A stretch of DNA of 64,000 bases from JBGTLU01 sp041743935 (GTDB lineage: Bacteria; Bacteroidota; Bacteroidia; Sphingobacteriales; Sphingobacteriaceae): positions 62,001 to 126,000 of the forward strand of contig JBGTLU010000013.1 in the NCBI GenBank assembly GCA_041743935.1, in the 5' to 3' direction. A program made the position numbers and the translations under genes. The notes beneath the pieces are model-generated. The model ran no database searches and had not been told where the DNA came from. It saw nothing but the letters and a program-made list of their open reading frames with translations. This document shows, piece after piece, positions 25,839 through 35,896 of this stretch; the stretch's first letter is position 1; each line of letters begins with the position of its first letter.

Positions 25839-28508
25839 ATGAGCATTGCTAAAACATACAACCCGCGCGAAGTAGAAGATAAATGGTATCAATACTGGTT
25901 AGAGAATAAATTTTTCAGTTCAACCCCAGATGAGCGTGAGCCATATACCATTGTTATACCTCCACCCAATGTTACCGGAGTGCTGCATATGGGGCACATG
26001 CTCAATAATACCATACAGGATGTATTAATCCGTAGGGCACGTATGCAAGGTAAAAATGCTTGTTGGGTTCCGGGTACGGATCATGCTTCTATTGCTACCG
26101 AAGCAAAAGTGGTTGCCATGCTCAAGGAAAAAGGAATAGATAAAAAAGAAATAGGCAGAGAAAAATTTCTGGAATATGCCTGGGAGTGGAAAGAAAAATA
26201 TGGTGGAATTATATTAGAGCAATTAAAAAAACTTGGTGCTTCCTGCGATTGGGATCGTACTCGTTTTACCATGGATGCCGATTTATCAGAAGCTGTTATC
26301 GATACCTTTATTCATTTACATAACAAAGGCTTGGTGTATCGTGGGGTAAGAATGGTTAACTGGGATCCACAAGGAAAAACCGCCGTATCTGATGAAGAAG
26401 TTATTTACAAAGAGGTAAATTCAAAACTTTATTACGTTAGGTATAAAGTAACTGGAATTCCGGATTTAGGAGTTGAAACTAAAGACTCAATACTCAATTC
26501 TCAAGACTATATTACCGTAGCCACCACACGCCCCGAAACCATTTTAGGGGATACTGGTGTTTGTGTACACCCAGAGGATGAACGTTACAAACATCTAATC
26601 GGAAAAAAAGCCATCATTCCGTATGTAAATAGGGAAGTACCCATCATTGCCGATGAGTACATTGATCCTGAATTTGGAACTGGATGTTTAAAAGTTACTC
26701 CAGCACACGATATAAACGATTACAACATCGGCTTAAAACATAATTTGGAAGTAATTGATACCATAGCCGACGATGGTACCATGGCTCCGGTTGCTCAATT
26801 TTATGTTGGGATGGATAGGTTTGCTTGTCGCAAACAAATTGCAATTGATTTAGAGCGCGACGGCTTTTTAGTTAAAGTAGAAGAAATAAAAAATAAAAAC
26901 GGTTACTCCGAAAGAACCAATGCTATCATTGAGCCTAAACTTTCTATGCAATGGTTCGTGAAAATGGAAGCCATGGCAGAGCCAGCTTTAAACTACGTAG
27001 AAAATGGAGATGTTCGATTAATTCCAGATAAATTTAAAAATACGTACCGTCATTGGATGGAAAACGTAAAAGATTGGTGTATTTCTAGGCAACTGTGGTG
27101 GGGGCAACAAATACCAGCTTGGTATGATGATAAAGGAAATTATGTAGTTGCTAAAACTAAAGAGGAAGCGTTAGAAAGATTCAAAATTCAAAATTCAAAA
27201 CTCTCTATTGAGGATATAAAGCAAGATGAAGACGTGCTAGATACTTGGTTTTCATCTTGGCTATGGCCAATGTCGGTTTTCGACCCAAGTGTTTGTGGTA
27301 AGGTTGGAGCTAAAGGTAATGCCGATGTAAACTACTATTACCCAACTAGCGATTTGGTAACAGCACCCGAAATTTTATTTTTCTGGGTTGCTCGAATGAT
27401 CATGGCAGGGCACGAATTTAGGGGAGAAGCACCATTTAAAAATGTGTATTTAACCGGCATTGTACGAGATAAACAGGGTAGAAAAATGTCAAAATCCTTG
27501 GGTAATTCTCCTGATCCAATAGAATTGATAGAGAAATATGGCGCCGATGGCGTTAGGGTTGGTATGTTGCTTTCATCACCAGCAGGTAACGATTTATTAT
27601 TCGACGAAAGTTATTGCGAGCAAGGCAGAAATTTCGCGAATAAAATCTGGAATGCTTTCCGATTGGTAAAAGGATGGGAGGTGAAAACTGGTACGGGCAA
27701 TAATCAGATGGCTATCAATTGGTTCGATACCAGATTTAATGAAGCCATCATTGAAATAGAAGAATTATACAAGCAATATCGATTATCGGAAGCACTAATG
27801 GCCATTTATAAGTTGGTTTGGGACGATTTCTGCGCCTGGTACTTAGAGATGATCAAACCACCTTATGGCGAAGCTATCGACTCGGAAACGTATGAAGCAA
27901 GTATTCAATTCTTTGAGAAAATATTGGCCTTATTACATCCCATTATGCCTTTTATTACCGAAGAGTTATGGCACGAAATCAAACCAAGAGAAGCAAAAGA
28001 TTGCATAATTATTGCAAAATATCCTAGTACAGGTATCCCAAATAAAAATCTGTTATCAGAATTCGAAACCATTTCTGAATTAATCACTCAAATTAGGAAC
28101 ATTCGGAATACCAAACAGATTTCACCAAAACAAGGTTTGCCCTTGGCTATCAAAACAACCAACGATTCATTGTATGTAAATTATCTTTCCATTCTAAAAA
28201 AATTGGCAAATATTGAGGACATACTTTTTACCCAATCAGCCAAAGATGGCGCTTTAACTTTTATTGTAAATGCAGATGAGTTTTTTGTTGATCTAGGTGA
28301 AAACATAGATAAAGCTGCCGAGTTGGATAGAATGACCAAAGAGTTGGAATACACCATAGGTTTCATGAAATCGGTAAAAGCTAAATTAAGTAACGAACGA
28401 TTTGTAGCTAACGCCAAACCCGAAGTAGTTGAAAGCGAACGTAAGAAATTAGCTGATGCAGAGACTAAAATTGGGATGCTGAAAGCAAGTATAGCAGCAC
28501 TTAATTAA
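25839..28508 (+). CDS. valS: Valyl-tRNA synthetase
   Basis: Charges tRNA-Val. The class I signatures are present: PNVTGVLHMGHMLNN (HIGH motif) near residue 46 and GRKMSKSLGNSPDP (KMSKS). The editing domain region TTRPETILGDTGVCVHPEDE, the tRNA-binding helical domain and a C-terminal coiled coil (DRMTKELEYTIGFMKSVKAK) follow. The 889-residue length is usual. The ATG at 25839 is chosen over a TTG two codons upstream. The last eight bases overlap the 3' end of the convergent HsdR-N gene. Confidence 0.97.
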   Translation: MSIAKTYNPREVEDKWYQYWLENKFFSSTPDEREPYTIVIPPPNVTGVLHMGHMLNNTIQDVLIRRARMQGKNACWVPGTDHASIATEAKVVAMLKEKGIDKKEIGREKFLEYAWEWKEKYGGIILEQLKKLGASCDWDRTRFTMDADLSEAVIDTFIHLHNKGLVYRGVRMVNWDPQGKTAVSDEEVIYKEVNSKLYYVRYKVTGIPDLGVETKDSILNSQDYITVATTRPETILGDTGVCVHPEDERYKHLIGKKAIIPYVNREVPIIADEYIDPEFGTGCLKVTPAHDINDYNIGLKHNLEVIDTIADDGTMAPVAQFYVGMDRFACRKQIAIDLERDGFLVKVEEIKNKNGYSERTNAIIEPKLSMQWFVKMEAMAEPALNYVENGDVRLIPDKFKNTYRHWMENVKDWCISRQLWWGQQIPAWYDDKGNYVVAKTKEEALERFKIQNSKLSIEDIKQDEDVLDTWFSSWLWPMSVFDPSVCGKVGAKGNADVNYYYPTSDLVTAPEILFFWVARMIMAGHEFRGEAPFKNVYLTGIVRDKQGRKMSKSLGNSPDPIELIEKYGADGVRVGMLLSSPAGNDLLFDESYCEQGRNFANKIWNAFRLVKGWEVKTGTGNNQMAINWFDTRFNEAIIEIEELYKQYRLSEALMAIYKLVWDDFCAWYLEMIKPPYGEAIDSETYEASIQFFEKILALLHPIMPFITEELWHEIKPREAKDCIIIAKYPSTGIPNKNLLSEFETISELITQIRNIRNTKQISPKQGLPLAIKTTNDSLYVNYLSILKKLANIEDILFTQSAKDGALTFIVNADEFFVDLGENIDKAAELDRMTKELEYTIGFMKSVKAKLSNERFVANAKPEVVESERKKLADAETKIGMLKASIAALN

Positions 28509-28959
28509 TCGGGAAATCAGGCATATCCGAAACAAATTCATATGTTTTTGTTTCGTAATTCATTTTGCAACACAAATGCTTTAATCCATTGGTGATGAGC
28601 AAGTAGGATGCTTTATTTAGTGTATTGTAATTAGCTAACTGATCAAAAACAGATTGATTTAGTTTTATGCTTGATTTTTTACACTCAATCAGCATAAATA
28701 CGCTCTGATTTCTATCATATACAATGATGTCCGTCCGCTTATTCCTTTCATTTATTTTCCAATTATTCTCTGTATTAATGAAATTTTTTGGATAGTTTTT
28801 ATGTTGAATTAAATACTCAATAAAATGTTGACGTACCCATTCTTCGGGAGTTAAAATCAACCATTTTTTGCGGATAATATCCCAATAAAAAATTTTCTCG
28901 TTTTCTACTTTTGTTTTTATTTGAATAGAAGGAAGATTAAGTTTTGGATATTTTGACAT
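28501..28959 (-). CDS. Small orphan type I restriction R-subunit N-terminal domain protein
   Basis: A 152-residue protein consisting essentially of an HSDR_N_2-like nuclease-fold domain: RQHFIEYLIQHKNYPKNFI, then KRTDIIVYDRNQSVFMLIECKK, i.e. the D...ExK pattern of PD-(D/E)XK nucleases, and a final LLITNGLKHLCCKM strand. No helicase, methylase or specificity genes lie nearby, so it is not a restriction system. Such stand-alone copies are common in Bacteroidota next to housekeeping genes; role unknown. Confidence 0.82.
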   Translation of the reverse strand: MSKYPKLNLPSIQIKTKVENEKIFYWDIIRKKWLILTPEEWVRQHFIEYLIQHKNYPKNFINTENNWKINERNKRTDIIVYDRNQSVFMLIECKKSSIKLNQSVFDQLANYNTLNKASYLLITNGLKHLCCKMNYETKTYEFVSDMPDFPIN

Positions 28960-29012
28960 TGTTCAAAAGTAATGTTTCTATTTACCATAGGAAATAAGAA
29001 ATTTGAAGCCTG

Positions 29013-30017
29013 ATGATTACTTTTTCTTCTTTAGTAAACAATCTTAAATCTAGGCAATTCCACCCCATTTATTTATTAGAAGGAGAGGAGAGCTATTACA
29101 TTGATACCATCACGGATTATATTGAAAAATATGTGTTGACCGATGCAGAAAAAAGCTTTAATCAGACCATATTCTATGGCAAAGACACGGATTTTACCAC
29201 CATATTAAATGCTGCAAAACGATATCCGATGATGTCTGATTATCAAATAGTTTTGGTAAAAGAAGCACAAGAATTAAAGAAATGGGATGAATTGGAGAGC
29301 TATGCGCAAAACCCATTACCATCTACCATTTTAGTTTTTTGCTATAAATACGGGAAGTTAGATAAGCGTTTAAAAGTTGCAAAATACATCGAAAAATCTG
29401 GGTTAATTTTTGAATCGAAAAAAATTTATGATGATAAATTACCTGCTTGGGTTAGCGAATATTGTATACAATCTGGGTATAAAATATCTCCTAAAGCATG
29501 TGTTTTAATTGCCGATTATTTAGGTGCAGATTTAAGTAAAGTGGCAAATGAATTAGATAAGCTAATGCTTAATTTGTCTAAAGGCTCGGAGATTGGAGTA
29601 CAAGAAGTAGAGAACAATATAGGCATAAGTAAAGAATACAATATTTTTGAATTAAACAATGCACTGGGGGCTAGAGACGTTTTAAAATCGAACCAAATAC
29701 TAAATTATTTTGCTGCCAATGAAAAAGAAAACCCAATGGTAGTAGTATTAGGCTCTATTTTCGGATATTTTTCTAAACTTTTTTTGTATCATGCTTCACA
29801 AGATAAAAGCAAAGCGAACTTAGCAGCAACATTAAAAGTTAATCCGTTTTTTATATCGGATTATGAACGAGCAGCAAGAAATTATACCATGAATAAAACG
29901 ATACAAATCATTTCTTTGTTAAGAGAGTACGATGTAAAATCTAAAGGGGTAAATTCTACCGGAAATACCACCAATACTGAATTAATGAAGGAATTGGTGT
30001 ATAGGATTTTGCATTGA
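29013..30017 (+). CDS. holA: DNA polymerase III delta subunit
   Basis: Clamp-loader subunit that opens the beta clamp. The 334 residues have the family's N-terminal YLLEGEESYYIDTITDYI (inactive AAA+ core), the middle KYPMMSDYQIVLVKEAQELKKW region and the C-terminal helical domain (FFISDYERAARNYTMNKTIQ). Sequence identity within this family is always low, but order and length fit. It faces away from the HsdR-N gene. Confidence 0.92.
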   Translation: MITFSSLVNNLKSRQFHPIYLLEGEESYYIDTITDYIEKYVLTDAEKSFNQTIFYGKDTDFTTILNAAKRYPMMSDYQIVLVKEAQELKKWDELESYAQNPLPSTILVFCYKYGKLDKRLKVAKYIEKSGLIFESKKIYDDKLPAWVSEYCIQSGYKISPKACVLIADYLGADLSKVANELDKLMLNLSKGSEIGVQEVENNIGISKEYNIFELNNALGARDVLKSNQILNYFAANEKENPMVVVLGSIFGYFSKLFLYHASQDKSKANLAATLKVNPFFISDYERAARNYTMNKTIQIISLLREYDVKSKGVNSTGNTTNTELMKELVYRILH

Positions 30018-30149
30018 TGATAAAAAAGAAAAAGTAAAAAGAGGGACTGGTGAATAGTTGTTATTGATTAGCTAAAATTCAAGCTACTTAGCAATTAACA
30101 ATTCAACAGTTATACGAATCAACAGAAAAAACAAATCAACAGTTCAACC

Positions 30150-30554
30150 ATGAAACATTGGCTAGTAAAATCAGAACCATTTAAATATAGTTGGGATAAA
30201 TTTCTTTCGGATGGGAAAACATTTTGGGATGGTGTGCGCAATTATCAAGCACGGAACAACCTAAGGGAAATGCAAAAAGGCGATTTAGTTTTGTTTTATC
30301 ATAGTAACGAAGGAAAAGCGGTAGTTGGCGTAGCTAAAGTGGTAAAAGAGTTTTACCAAGACCCCACTACAGAAGATACCAATTGGGTGGTGGTAGATTT
30401 AGTCCCGGTGGAAACTCTAAAAAATCCAGTTACGTTAGAAATCATAAAATCCGACAATAAACTCCAAGATATTGCTTTAGTAAGACAAGGACGATTATCA
30501 GTAATGCCTCTTAAAAGAGAAGAATTTGATAGGATTTTGGAACTGAGTGTATAG
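30150..30554 (+). CDS. EVE domain protein
   Basis: A 134-residue protein formed by a single EVE domain, a PUA-like fold thought to read modified bases in nucleic acids. Motifs: KHWLVKSEPFKYSWD at the start, WDGVRNYQARNNLREM, GDLVLFYHSNEG and GRLSVMPLKREEFD at the end. Target unknown. AT-rich spacer with CAACAGTTCAAC repeats lies upstream. Confidence 0.93.
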   Translation: MKHWLVKSEPFKYSWDKFLSDGKTFWDGVRNYQARNNLREMQKGDLVLFYHSNEGKAVVGVAKVVKEFYQDPTTEDTNWVVVDLVPVETLKNPVTLEIIKSDNKLQDIALVRQGRLSVMPLKREEFDRILELSV

Positions 30555-30590
30555 AGGTGGCTTAAACTATTACTTTATACTGGATAATTT

Positions 30591-30977
30591 TTATTCTGAT
30601 TTAACAGTTCTTTTTACTTCTAATTTATCGTTACACAAATCCACATGCACCGTATTACCATCAAAAACTTGAATAGATGCCAATGCCCCCATAGCCATAA
30701 AACTATAATCTAAGCTAGTATCTCCTTCTAAAAATTCATCTTTTACTACCATTCTAATTTTGTAAACTTCATCCTCCTTATCTAACTGAAAGCTGGTTTG
30801 TCTATCGTCTGATAAATATCCCAATTCTTTCAAAAAATCACCTGTTTTCTGTGCTTCGACTGCGGTTACTTTATCGGTATAATATAGTTCGCCTTTACCA
30901 AATTCTAGTTTTGTGCCATGTGAGCTACAAGAGCTAAACAATAAGATTAATATAAAAAGTTGGAGTAGTTTTTTCAT
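30591..30977 (-). CDS. Small putative lipoprotein, function unknown
   Basis: 128 residues with a lipoprotein signal (LFILILLFSSCSS, Cys at about 17). The mature part (LEFGKGELYYTDKVTAVEAQKTGDFLKELGY) is repeated as a type in other Bacteroidota hypothetical proteins, but no function is known to me. Convergent with the EVE gene, 36 bases apart. Confidence 0.75.
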   Translation of the reverse strand: MKKLLQLFILILLFSSCSSHGTKLEFGKGELYYTDKVTAVEAQKTGDFLKELGYLSDDRQTSFQLDKEDEVYKIRMVVKDEFLEGDTSLDYSFMAMGALASIQVFDGNTVHVDLCNDKLEVKRTVKSE

Positions 30978-31046
30978 TTTTTAAAGCTTATAAAAACAAA
31001 ACTATAGTTAAAAAAAATTTCATACAATACGTAGTACTAGGTATTT

Positions 31047-31565
31047 TTAGTTAGCCTCCATAAACAATGCCTTAAGTTCTGTTGCATCGTTTGGTTTCAT
31101 TTTTCCGGCTAATATTAGGCGCAGTTGTCGGCGACGTAAAGCACCATCGTATAATCGTTTTTCTTCTTCGGTTTCGGCTAATACTGGAGGTACAGGAATT
31201 GGTCGGCCCGATTGATCTACCGCAACAAACGTATAAAAAGCTTCATTACTTTTTACTTTAGTGCCGCTCGGTATGTTCTCTGCCCAAACAATTAAATGAA
31301 TTTCAATGGAGGTATTAAAAGAGCGAGTTACTTGAGCTTGTATGGTCACTAAATCGCCTAATTTTATTGGGTAACTAAAAGAAACATTATCAACCGATGC
31401 CGTTACTACTATTCTATTACTATGACGTTGCCCACTAATAGCAGCAGCAATATCCATTAAATGCAGTAAGCGACCACCCATAAGATTATTTAAAGTATTG
31501 GTGTCGTTAGGTAGCACCAATTCATTCATGATGGTAAGTGAGTCTTTTGCCGGTTTTGGTTTCAT
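31047..31565 (-). CDS. Acyl-CoA thioesterase, hotdog fold
   Basis: A 172-residue hotdog-fold enzyme of the YciA/BACH type that hydrolyses acyl-CoA. Features: LPNDTNTLNNLMGGRLLHLMD with the catalytic Asn/Asp area on the central helix, RIVVTASVDNVSFSYPIKLGD, and the C-terminal VPPVLAETEEEKRLYDGA. A TATCTTTG promoter element lies 25 bases upstream of its start. Confidence 0.9.
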   Translation of the reverse strand: MKPKPAKDSLTIMNELVLPNDTNTLNNLMGGRLLHLMDIAAAISGQRHSNRIVVTASVDNVSFSYPIKLGDLVTIQAQVTRSFNTSIEIHLIVWAENIPSGTKVKSNEAFYTFVAVDQSGRPIPVPPVLAETEEEKRLYDGALRRRQLRLILAGKMKPNDATELKALFMEAN

Positions 31566-31590
31566 GGGGTAAGGATTGTTTAACTTGCGC

Positions 31591-31598
31591 CAAAGATA
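31591..31598 (-). promoter_or_regulatory. Predicted -7 box (TATCTTTG) for the thioesterase gene
   Basis: Minus-strand TATCTTTGGC, 25 bases before the ATG at 31565, same octamer as at 14588, 39022 and 51198. Confidence 0.5.
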
Positions 31599-31610
31599 CT
31601 TATTTGAGGC

Positions 31611-32990
31611 TTATTTCGGCCAGGTAAAGTAGAAACAACTGCCTTTTCCGGGTTCGGTTTCCAGCGTAACTACTCCGCCTTTGCCTTCCACCAATCTTTT
31701 TACAATAGCCAATCCAATTCCGGTGTTATTTTTGGTGCGTTTGCCAGACTCGGTCTGGAAAAGCAGAAAAATACGCTCTTTACTTTTTGGGTTTATGCCA
31801 GGACCATTATCCTGCACCCCAAAACGGTAAAATTCATCAATATCCTCGCAAGTAATGGTAATAATGCCGTTTTGTTGATCGATAAACTTGATTGCGTTAC
31901 CTATTAAATTCTGAAAAACCTGATGTAATTGGTATTTATCCGTAAAAATATTGGGTAAATTTTCCGGAATATTTATCGTAATGGATTTAGGCGGATACAT
32001 CAAGTTTACTAAATCCTGCAAAAAGGTTGTTAAGTTTATTCCTACTTTACCACCTTCTGTTCGGCTAATTCTGGAGTATTCTAATACACCACTAATCATG
32101 TGCGTTAATTCATGCGCCGATTTCATCGCCATTTTGGCTAAACCGGCCATTTCAAAGTCTTTTTTCTCTTCCAATTGTTCCGACATAATTGTCATCATGC
32201 CATAAATGCCATTTAAAGGCGATTTTAAGTCGTGCGAAACGGCATACACAAATTCGTCTAATTGTTTATTAATGCGGGCTGTTTCATTCGTGTTTTTTTG
32301 TATGCGGATGTTTTTATCGTGTAAATTCAACTCTAACAAGGTTCTTCTTTTTATTTCTACAATGATGATGTAAATCAGCGATATAATAATCAAGGAAATG
32401 ACTATAGAGCCAAAAACAATGATTTGATTGGCCCTTTCGGAACTTTTTTCTGATTGGCTATTTATCGCAATTAAATTTTTTCTTTCATCGTATAAAATAT
32501 TATTTATCTCCAAGAGAATAGAGTCCATTTTTTGTTTACCCAATACCACATTTTCATACATTTCCTCCGAGTATATTCTTCGTTCTTTAATTAATTTTTT
32601 CGATTCTTGGTAGAAGGAAATCAGATTATCAACCTTAAGTTTTACATCACCGAATTTTTGGCGGACAGGTAAATCCAAAATCATCGAGTCAATTTTTAGG
32701 TATAAAGGTCCAATCAACTCTAATGCATCCATGTAGGGTTTCATAAATGCCGAATCGCCGGTAATGATAAATCCTCTTCGTCCGGTTTGCAAATCGACAA
32801 GTAGTTTTTGATAATCTTCAATCGCATCTACCATCAAAATATTTTGCATGGCCAACTTCGCATCTCGTTGTTGTTGCTGAATACTTAAGTAGGAGGTAAT
32901 GCCTATAAGGCTGACTAATAAAAAGGCGATAGCAAAACCAAAAATTAAAGTTTTATTAAATGTGATTGAAAAATGAGGGAGTTTAGACAC
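31611..32990 (-). CDS. Sensor histidine kinase with CHASE3 domain
   Basis: 459 residues starting at GTG. Membrane segments at about 13-35 and 190-212 enclose a CHASE3-type periplasmic helical domain containing the typical LQTGRRGFIITGD. A short coiled coil leads to the HisKA domain with phospho-acceptor His253 (YAVSHDLKSPLNG), and the ATPase domain has FQNLIGNAIKF, DNGPGI and NTGIGLAIVKRLVE. No response regulator gene is adjacent, so its partner and signal are unknown. Confidence 0.94.
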   Translation of the reverse strand: MSKLPHFSITFNKTLIFGFAIAFLLVSLIGITSYLSIQQQQRDAKLAMQNILMVDAIEDYQKLLVDLQTGRRGFIITGDSAFMKPYMDALELIGPLYLKIDSMILDLPVRQKFGDVKLKVDNLISFYQESKKLIKERRIYSEEMYENVVLGKQKMDSILLEINNILYDERKNLIAINSQSEKSSERANQIIVFGSIVISLIIISLIYIIIVEIKRRTLLELNLHDKNIRIQKNTNETARINKQLDEFVYAVSHDLKSPLNGIYGMMTIMSEQLEEKKDFEMAGLAKMAMKSAHELTHMISGVLEYSRISRTEGGKVGINLTTFLQDLVNLMYPPKSITINIPENLPNIFTDKYQLHQVFQNLIGNAIKFIDQQNGIITITCEDIDEFYRFGVQDNGPGINPKSKERIFLLFQTESGKRTKNNTGIGLAIVKRLVEGKGGVVTLETEPGKGSCFYFTWPK

Positions 32991-33055
32991 TATTGATATC
33001 TTTATAAAAATTAATTATAGATTCTTTACGTAAAGTAGTATTTAAAGTTTTATTT

Positions 33056-35350
33056 ATGAAAACTAAATTATTTATTCTTTTTCTTTTGTTCATTACATTC
33101 CATACACAAGCCCAAAAAGTAGGACTAGTTTTTAGTGGGGGGGGAGCACATGGTTTAGCACATTTAGGGGTTTTAAAGGCATTAGAAGAAAATAATATAC
33201 CAATAGATTATGTTGCAGGTACATCTATGGGTGGGGTAATTGCAGCCTTGTATGCAGCCGGATATTCACCTACCGAAATAGAATATGTAGCATTAAGTAA
33301 AGATTTTCAGGAATGGATAAATGGGAGATTTGATAGCGATTATAAATTTTTCTTCAAGAAATCAGAAGATAATCCTTCCTTCATTACTGCAAAAGCCGCT
33401 TTAGATTCAACACTTTCTATCCGTTTGCGTGCAAATATTATAAACGATATACCTTTAAATTTTGCTTTATTAGAATTATTGGCACAACCTTCTGCCAATG
33501 CATACAATAATTTTGATAGTTTATTTGTACCGTTTTTTTGTGTTGTAGCCGATGTGCTTTCGCAAGAACCCATTTTATTACGCGAAGGTTTATTAAGTGA
33601 AGCAGTTAGAGGTACTCTTACAGTACCGTTCTTGTATCGCCCAATTAGAATTAATGGAAAATATGTTTTTGATGGCGGCTTATACAACAATTTTCCAGCA
33701 AAAGAAATGAAAGAAATTTTTAATCCAGACCTTATAATTGGCAGTAATGTATCTGGGAAAGTGTTCAATGAATATCCTACAGAGTTAGACGATAAACTGT
33801 TGAATAGATTGTTGGTTTACATGTTTTTGGCAAAATCAGATTCCACAGCACTGGGCGAAAACGGAATCTACATTAACCCAAAAATTGATGGTTTAACCGT
33901 CACCAACTTCGAACCGGTTACTGATTTAATTAAATTCGGATACGATGCGACCATGGCACAGATGGACGACATTAAAAAACGAATTCAAATACGAGTGCCT
34001 AAAACAAACTTGACCGACCAACGGAAAAAATTTATTTCATCGCAACCCAGATTGTTATTTGATGAGATACGAATTATTGGGGCAAACAACAAGCAAACCA
34101 GGTATATAGAAAGGGTTTTTAGGCAAAAGAATGAAGTTTTTAACATGAGTGATGTAAAACGTGGATATTATAAATTAGTTGCTGATGATAGCTTCGAGAC
34201 CGTTTACCCTCGTATTATTTATAGCGAAGAACGAAACAAATACATTTTTGAGCTGGAAGTAAAACCCGAACAATATTTTAAAGTAGATTTTGGAGGTAAT
34301 GTCTCTACCAGACCAATTAGTAATGCCTATTTAGGTGTTCAGTATAATTTCGTAAACCGAGTTTCCTCCACGTATTATGCCAGTTTTTATTCAGGTAGAT
34401 TTTATGAATCGTTTCAAATCGCATATCGTGCCGATTTTTCGTTTCGTTTACCCATCTACACTGAGTTTAATTTTACGTTTAATCACTGGGATTATTTCAG
34501 AAGCAGCGAAATTTTTATTGAAAATTTGGTACCAACCTTTGTAGATCAACGTGATAGAAAATTAGATGCTAGTATAGGAATACCGTTAAAGCGAAACGGT
34601 AAAATCTCATTATCTGCTGGGTTTGTTAATGCAAGTAATGGATACAGTCAAGAGTCTGATTTTGTATCGGGCGATACCTTAGATGTTACACGTTTAAATT
34701 TATTGAAATTAGAAGGAATACTACAGAAAAATACCTTAAACAAAAGACAGTATGCTACCGAGGGTAATTTACTTTCCGTTTCTGTTGGGTATATATCCGG
34801 TCGCGAAAGCTATTCACCAGGAAGTACGGCTATCAATAAATTCAATCAGAATAATAATAGGCAATGGGTTTGGGCAAAATTCAAGAACGAAGGTTATTTT
34901 AAAACCGTAAAGGGCTTAAATTTAGGGTATGTATTTGAAGCTCAGTTATCTACACAGCCATTATTTAGTACTTACAGAGCAAGTATAGTAGCTGCACCAG
35001 CTTTTTATCCCTTACATGATTCTAAATCCTTATTTTTAGAAAATTTCAGAACTACACAATATGCTGCAGCCGGCATAAAAAATATCATCACATTTGATAA
35101 AAACCTGGAATTGAGATTAGAGGGATATTTATTTCAACCAATAAAATTCATCAACAGAAATGATGATCAAACGGCAAACTTTATTTCCGGAATAAAAAAA
35201 CAACGATTGGCAGCTACTGCAAATTTGGTTTATAGCAGTCCGGTGGGGCCAGTAAGTTTAAGTGCAAATTATTACGATGACCCAAAGAAAAATTTTGGAA
35301 TTTTATTGCATTTGGGCTATTTGTTGTACAACAAAAGAGCTTTAGAATAA
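33056..35350 (+). CDS. Patatin-like phospholipase fused to an outer membrane barrel
   Basis: 764 residues with a signal peptide (to about 20). The patatin domain has the oxyanion loop SGGGAHG (27-33), nucleophile Ser57 in GTSMGG and Asp206 in DGGLYNN. A POTRA-like segment follows (about 335-415) and then a BamA-type 16-strand barrel, the layout of PlpD-like lipases of the outer membrane. The codons for SGG include a run of eight G (33137-33144). One-base overlap (TAATG) with the next gene. Confidence 0.94.
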   Translation: MKTKLFILFLLFITFHTQAQKVGLVFSGGGAHGLAHLGVLKALEENNIPIDYVAGTSMGGVIAALYAAGYSPTEIEYVALSKDFQEWINGRFDSDYKFFFKKSEDNPSFITAKAALDSTLSIRLRANIINDIPLNFALLELLAQPSANAYNNFDSLFVPFFCVVADVLSQEPILLREGLLSEAVRGTLTVPFLYRPIRINGKYVFDGGLYNNFPAKEMKEIFNPDLIIGSNVSGKVFNEYPTELDDKLLNRLLVYMFLAKSDSTALGENGIYINPKIDGLTVTNFEPVTDLIKFGYDATMAQMDDIKKRIQIRVPKTNLTDQRKKFISSQPRLLFDEIRIIGANNKQTRYIERVFRQKNEVFNMSDVKRGYYKLVADDSFETVYPRIIYSEERNKYIFELEVKPEQYFKVDFGGNVSTRPISNAYLGVQYNFVNRVSSTYYASFYSGRFYESFQIAYRADFSFRLPIYTEFNFTFNHWDYFRSSEIFIENLVPTFVDQRDRKLDASIGIPLKRNGKISLSAGFVNASNGYSQESDFVSGDTLDVTRLNLLKLEGILQKNTLNKRQYATEGNLLSVSVGYISGRESYSPGSTAINKFNQNNNRQWVWAKFKNEGYFKTVKGLNLGYVFEAQLSTQPLFSTYRASIVAAPAFYPLHDSKSLFLENFRTTQYAAAGIKNIITFDKNLELRLEGYLFQPIKFINRNDDQTANFISGIKKQRLAATANLVYSSPVGPVSLSANYYDDPKKNFGILLHLGYLLYNKRALE

Positions 35351-35844
35351 TGAAGAAATACCTATTTTCTCTTTTCATATTATTTAGTACTGCAAATCTT
35401 TTTGCTAATGAAAAAAGTATCAAAGATTTTAAACTTGTTACGGAAAATAACCAACTAAACATCAGAATTTTAGATGAAGAAGGAAAAGTGCAAAAAGATA
35501 TAAATGAAAATATACTTTTTGTTTTTAATGGTTTCGAAGTATTACTCCGTTTTTCTAATGGTGAGGCAGTCTATCCACCTAAATTAAAAGAGTCTACTTT
35601 AACGTTCATAAAAGTTAACGGAATTTCTAAAATCTATGTATTATTTCTAAAAGATTCCTTTTCCAGAGCCTATGAAATACCAAGATGGTGGTTGTTTTTA
35701 ATCCCTATTTTGGTTCTAATTCTATGTTTTTTGTTCCGAAAATTATTGTATGTAGCCATTGGTATACTAATTATAATGGTTTTGTTAGGGAAAACGGATG
35801 TATTAAAAACCTGGTTTCAGGTAATTATAGATGCAATAACTTGA
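35350..35844 (+). CDS. Unrecognised exported membrane protein
   Basis: 164 residues: signal peptide (to about LFAN), a soluble beta-rich region (about 22-110) and two adjacent membrane segments (about 112-150) with PRWWLFLIPILVLILCFLF. No family recognised. It starts in the stop codon of the patatin gene, so it is translated with it and may assist that protein. Confidence 0.7.
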   Translation: MKKYLFSLFILFSTANLFANEKSIKDFKLVTENNQLNIRILDEEGKVQKDINENILFVFNGFEVLLRFSNGEAVYPPKLKESTLTFIKVNGISKIYVLFLKDSFSRAYEIPRWWLFLIPILVLILCFLFRKLLYVAIGILIIMVLLGKTDVLKTWFQVIIDAIT

Positions 35845-35896
35845 TTACTCCGACGAGTTATTTGTTGTTAGAATAAAGGAACAAACATAACCCATA

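Noticed and set aside
25718..25861. N-terminal extension of the MBL-rhodanese protein
   Set aside because: Would cross the divergent valS promoter and start; the family N-terminus begins at the ATG at 25717.
28501..28959. Possible restriction-modification or defence system at the HsdR-N gene
   Set aside because: Only the small nuclease-like domain is present; neighbours are valS and holA, with no methylase, helicase or specificity gene.
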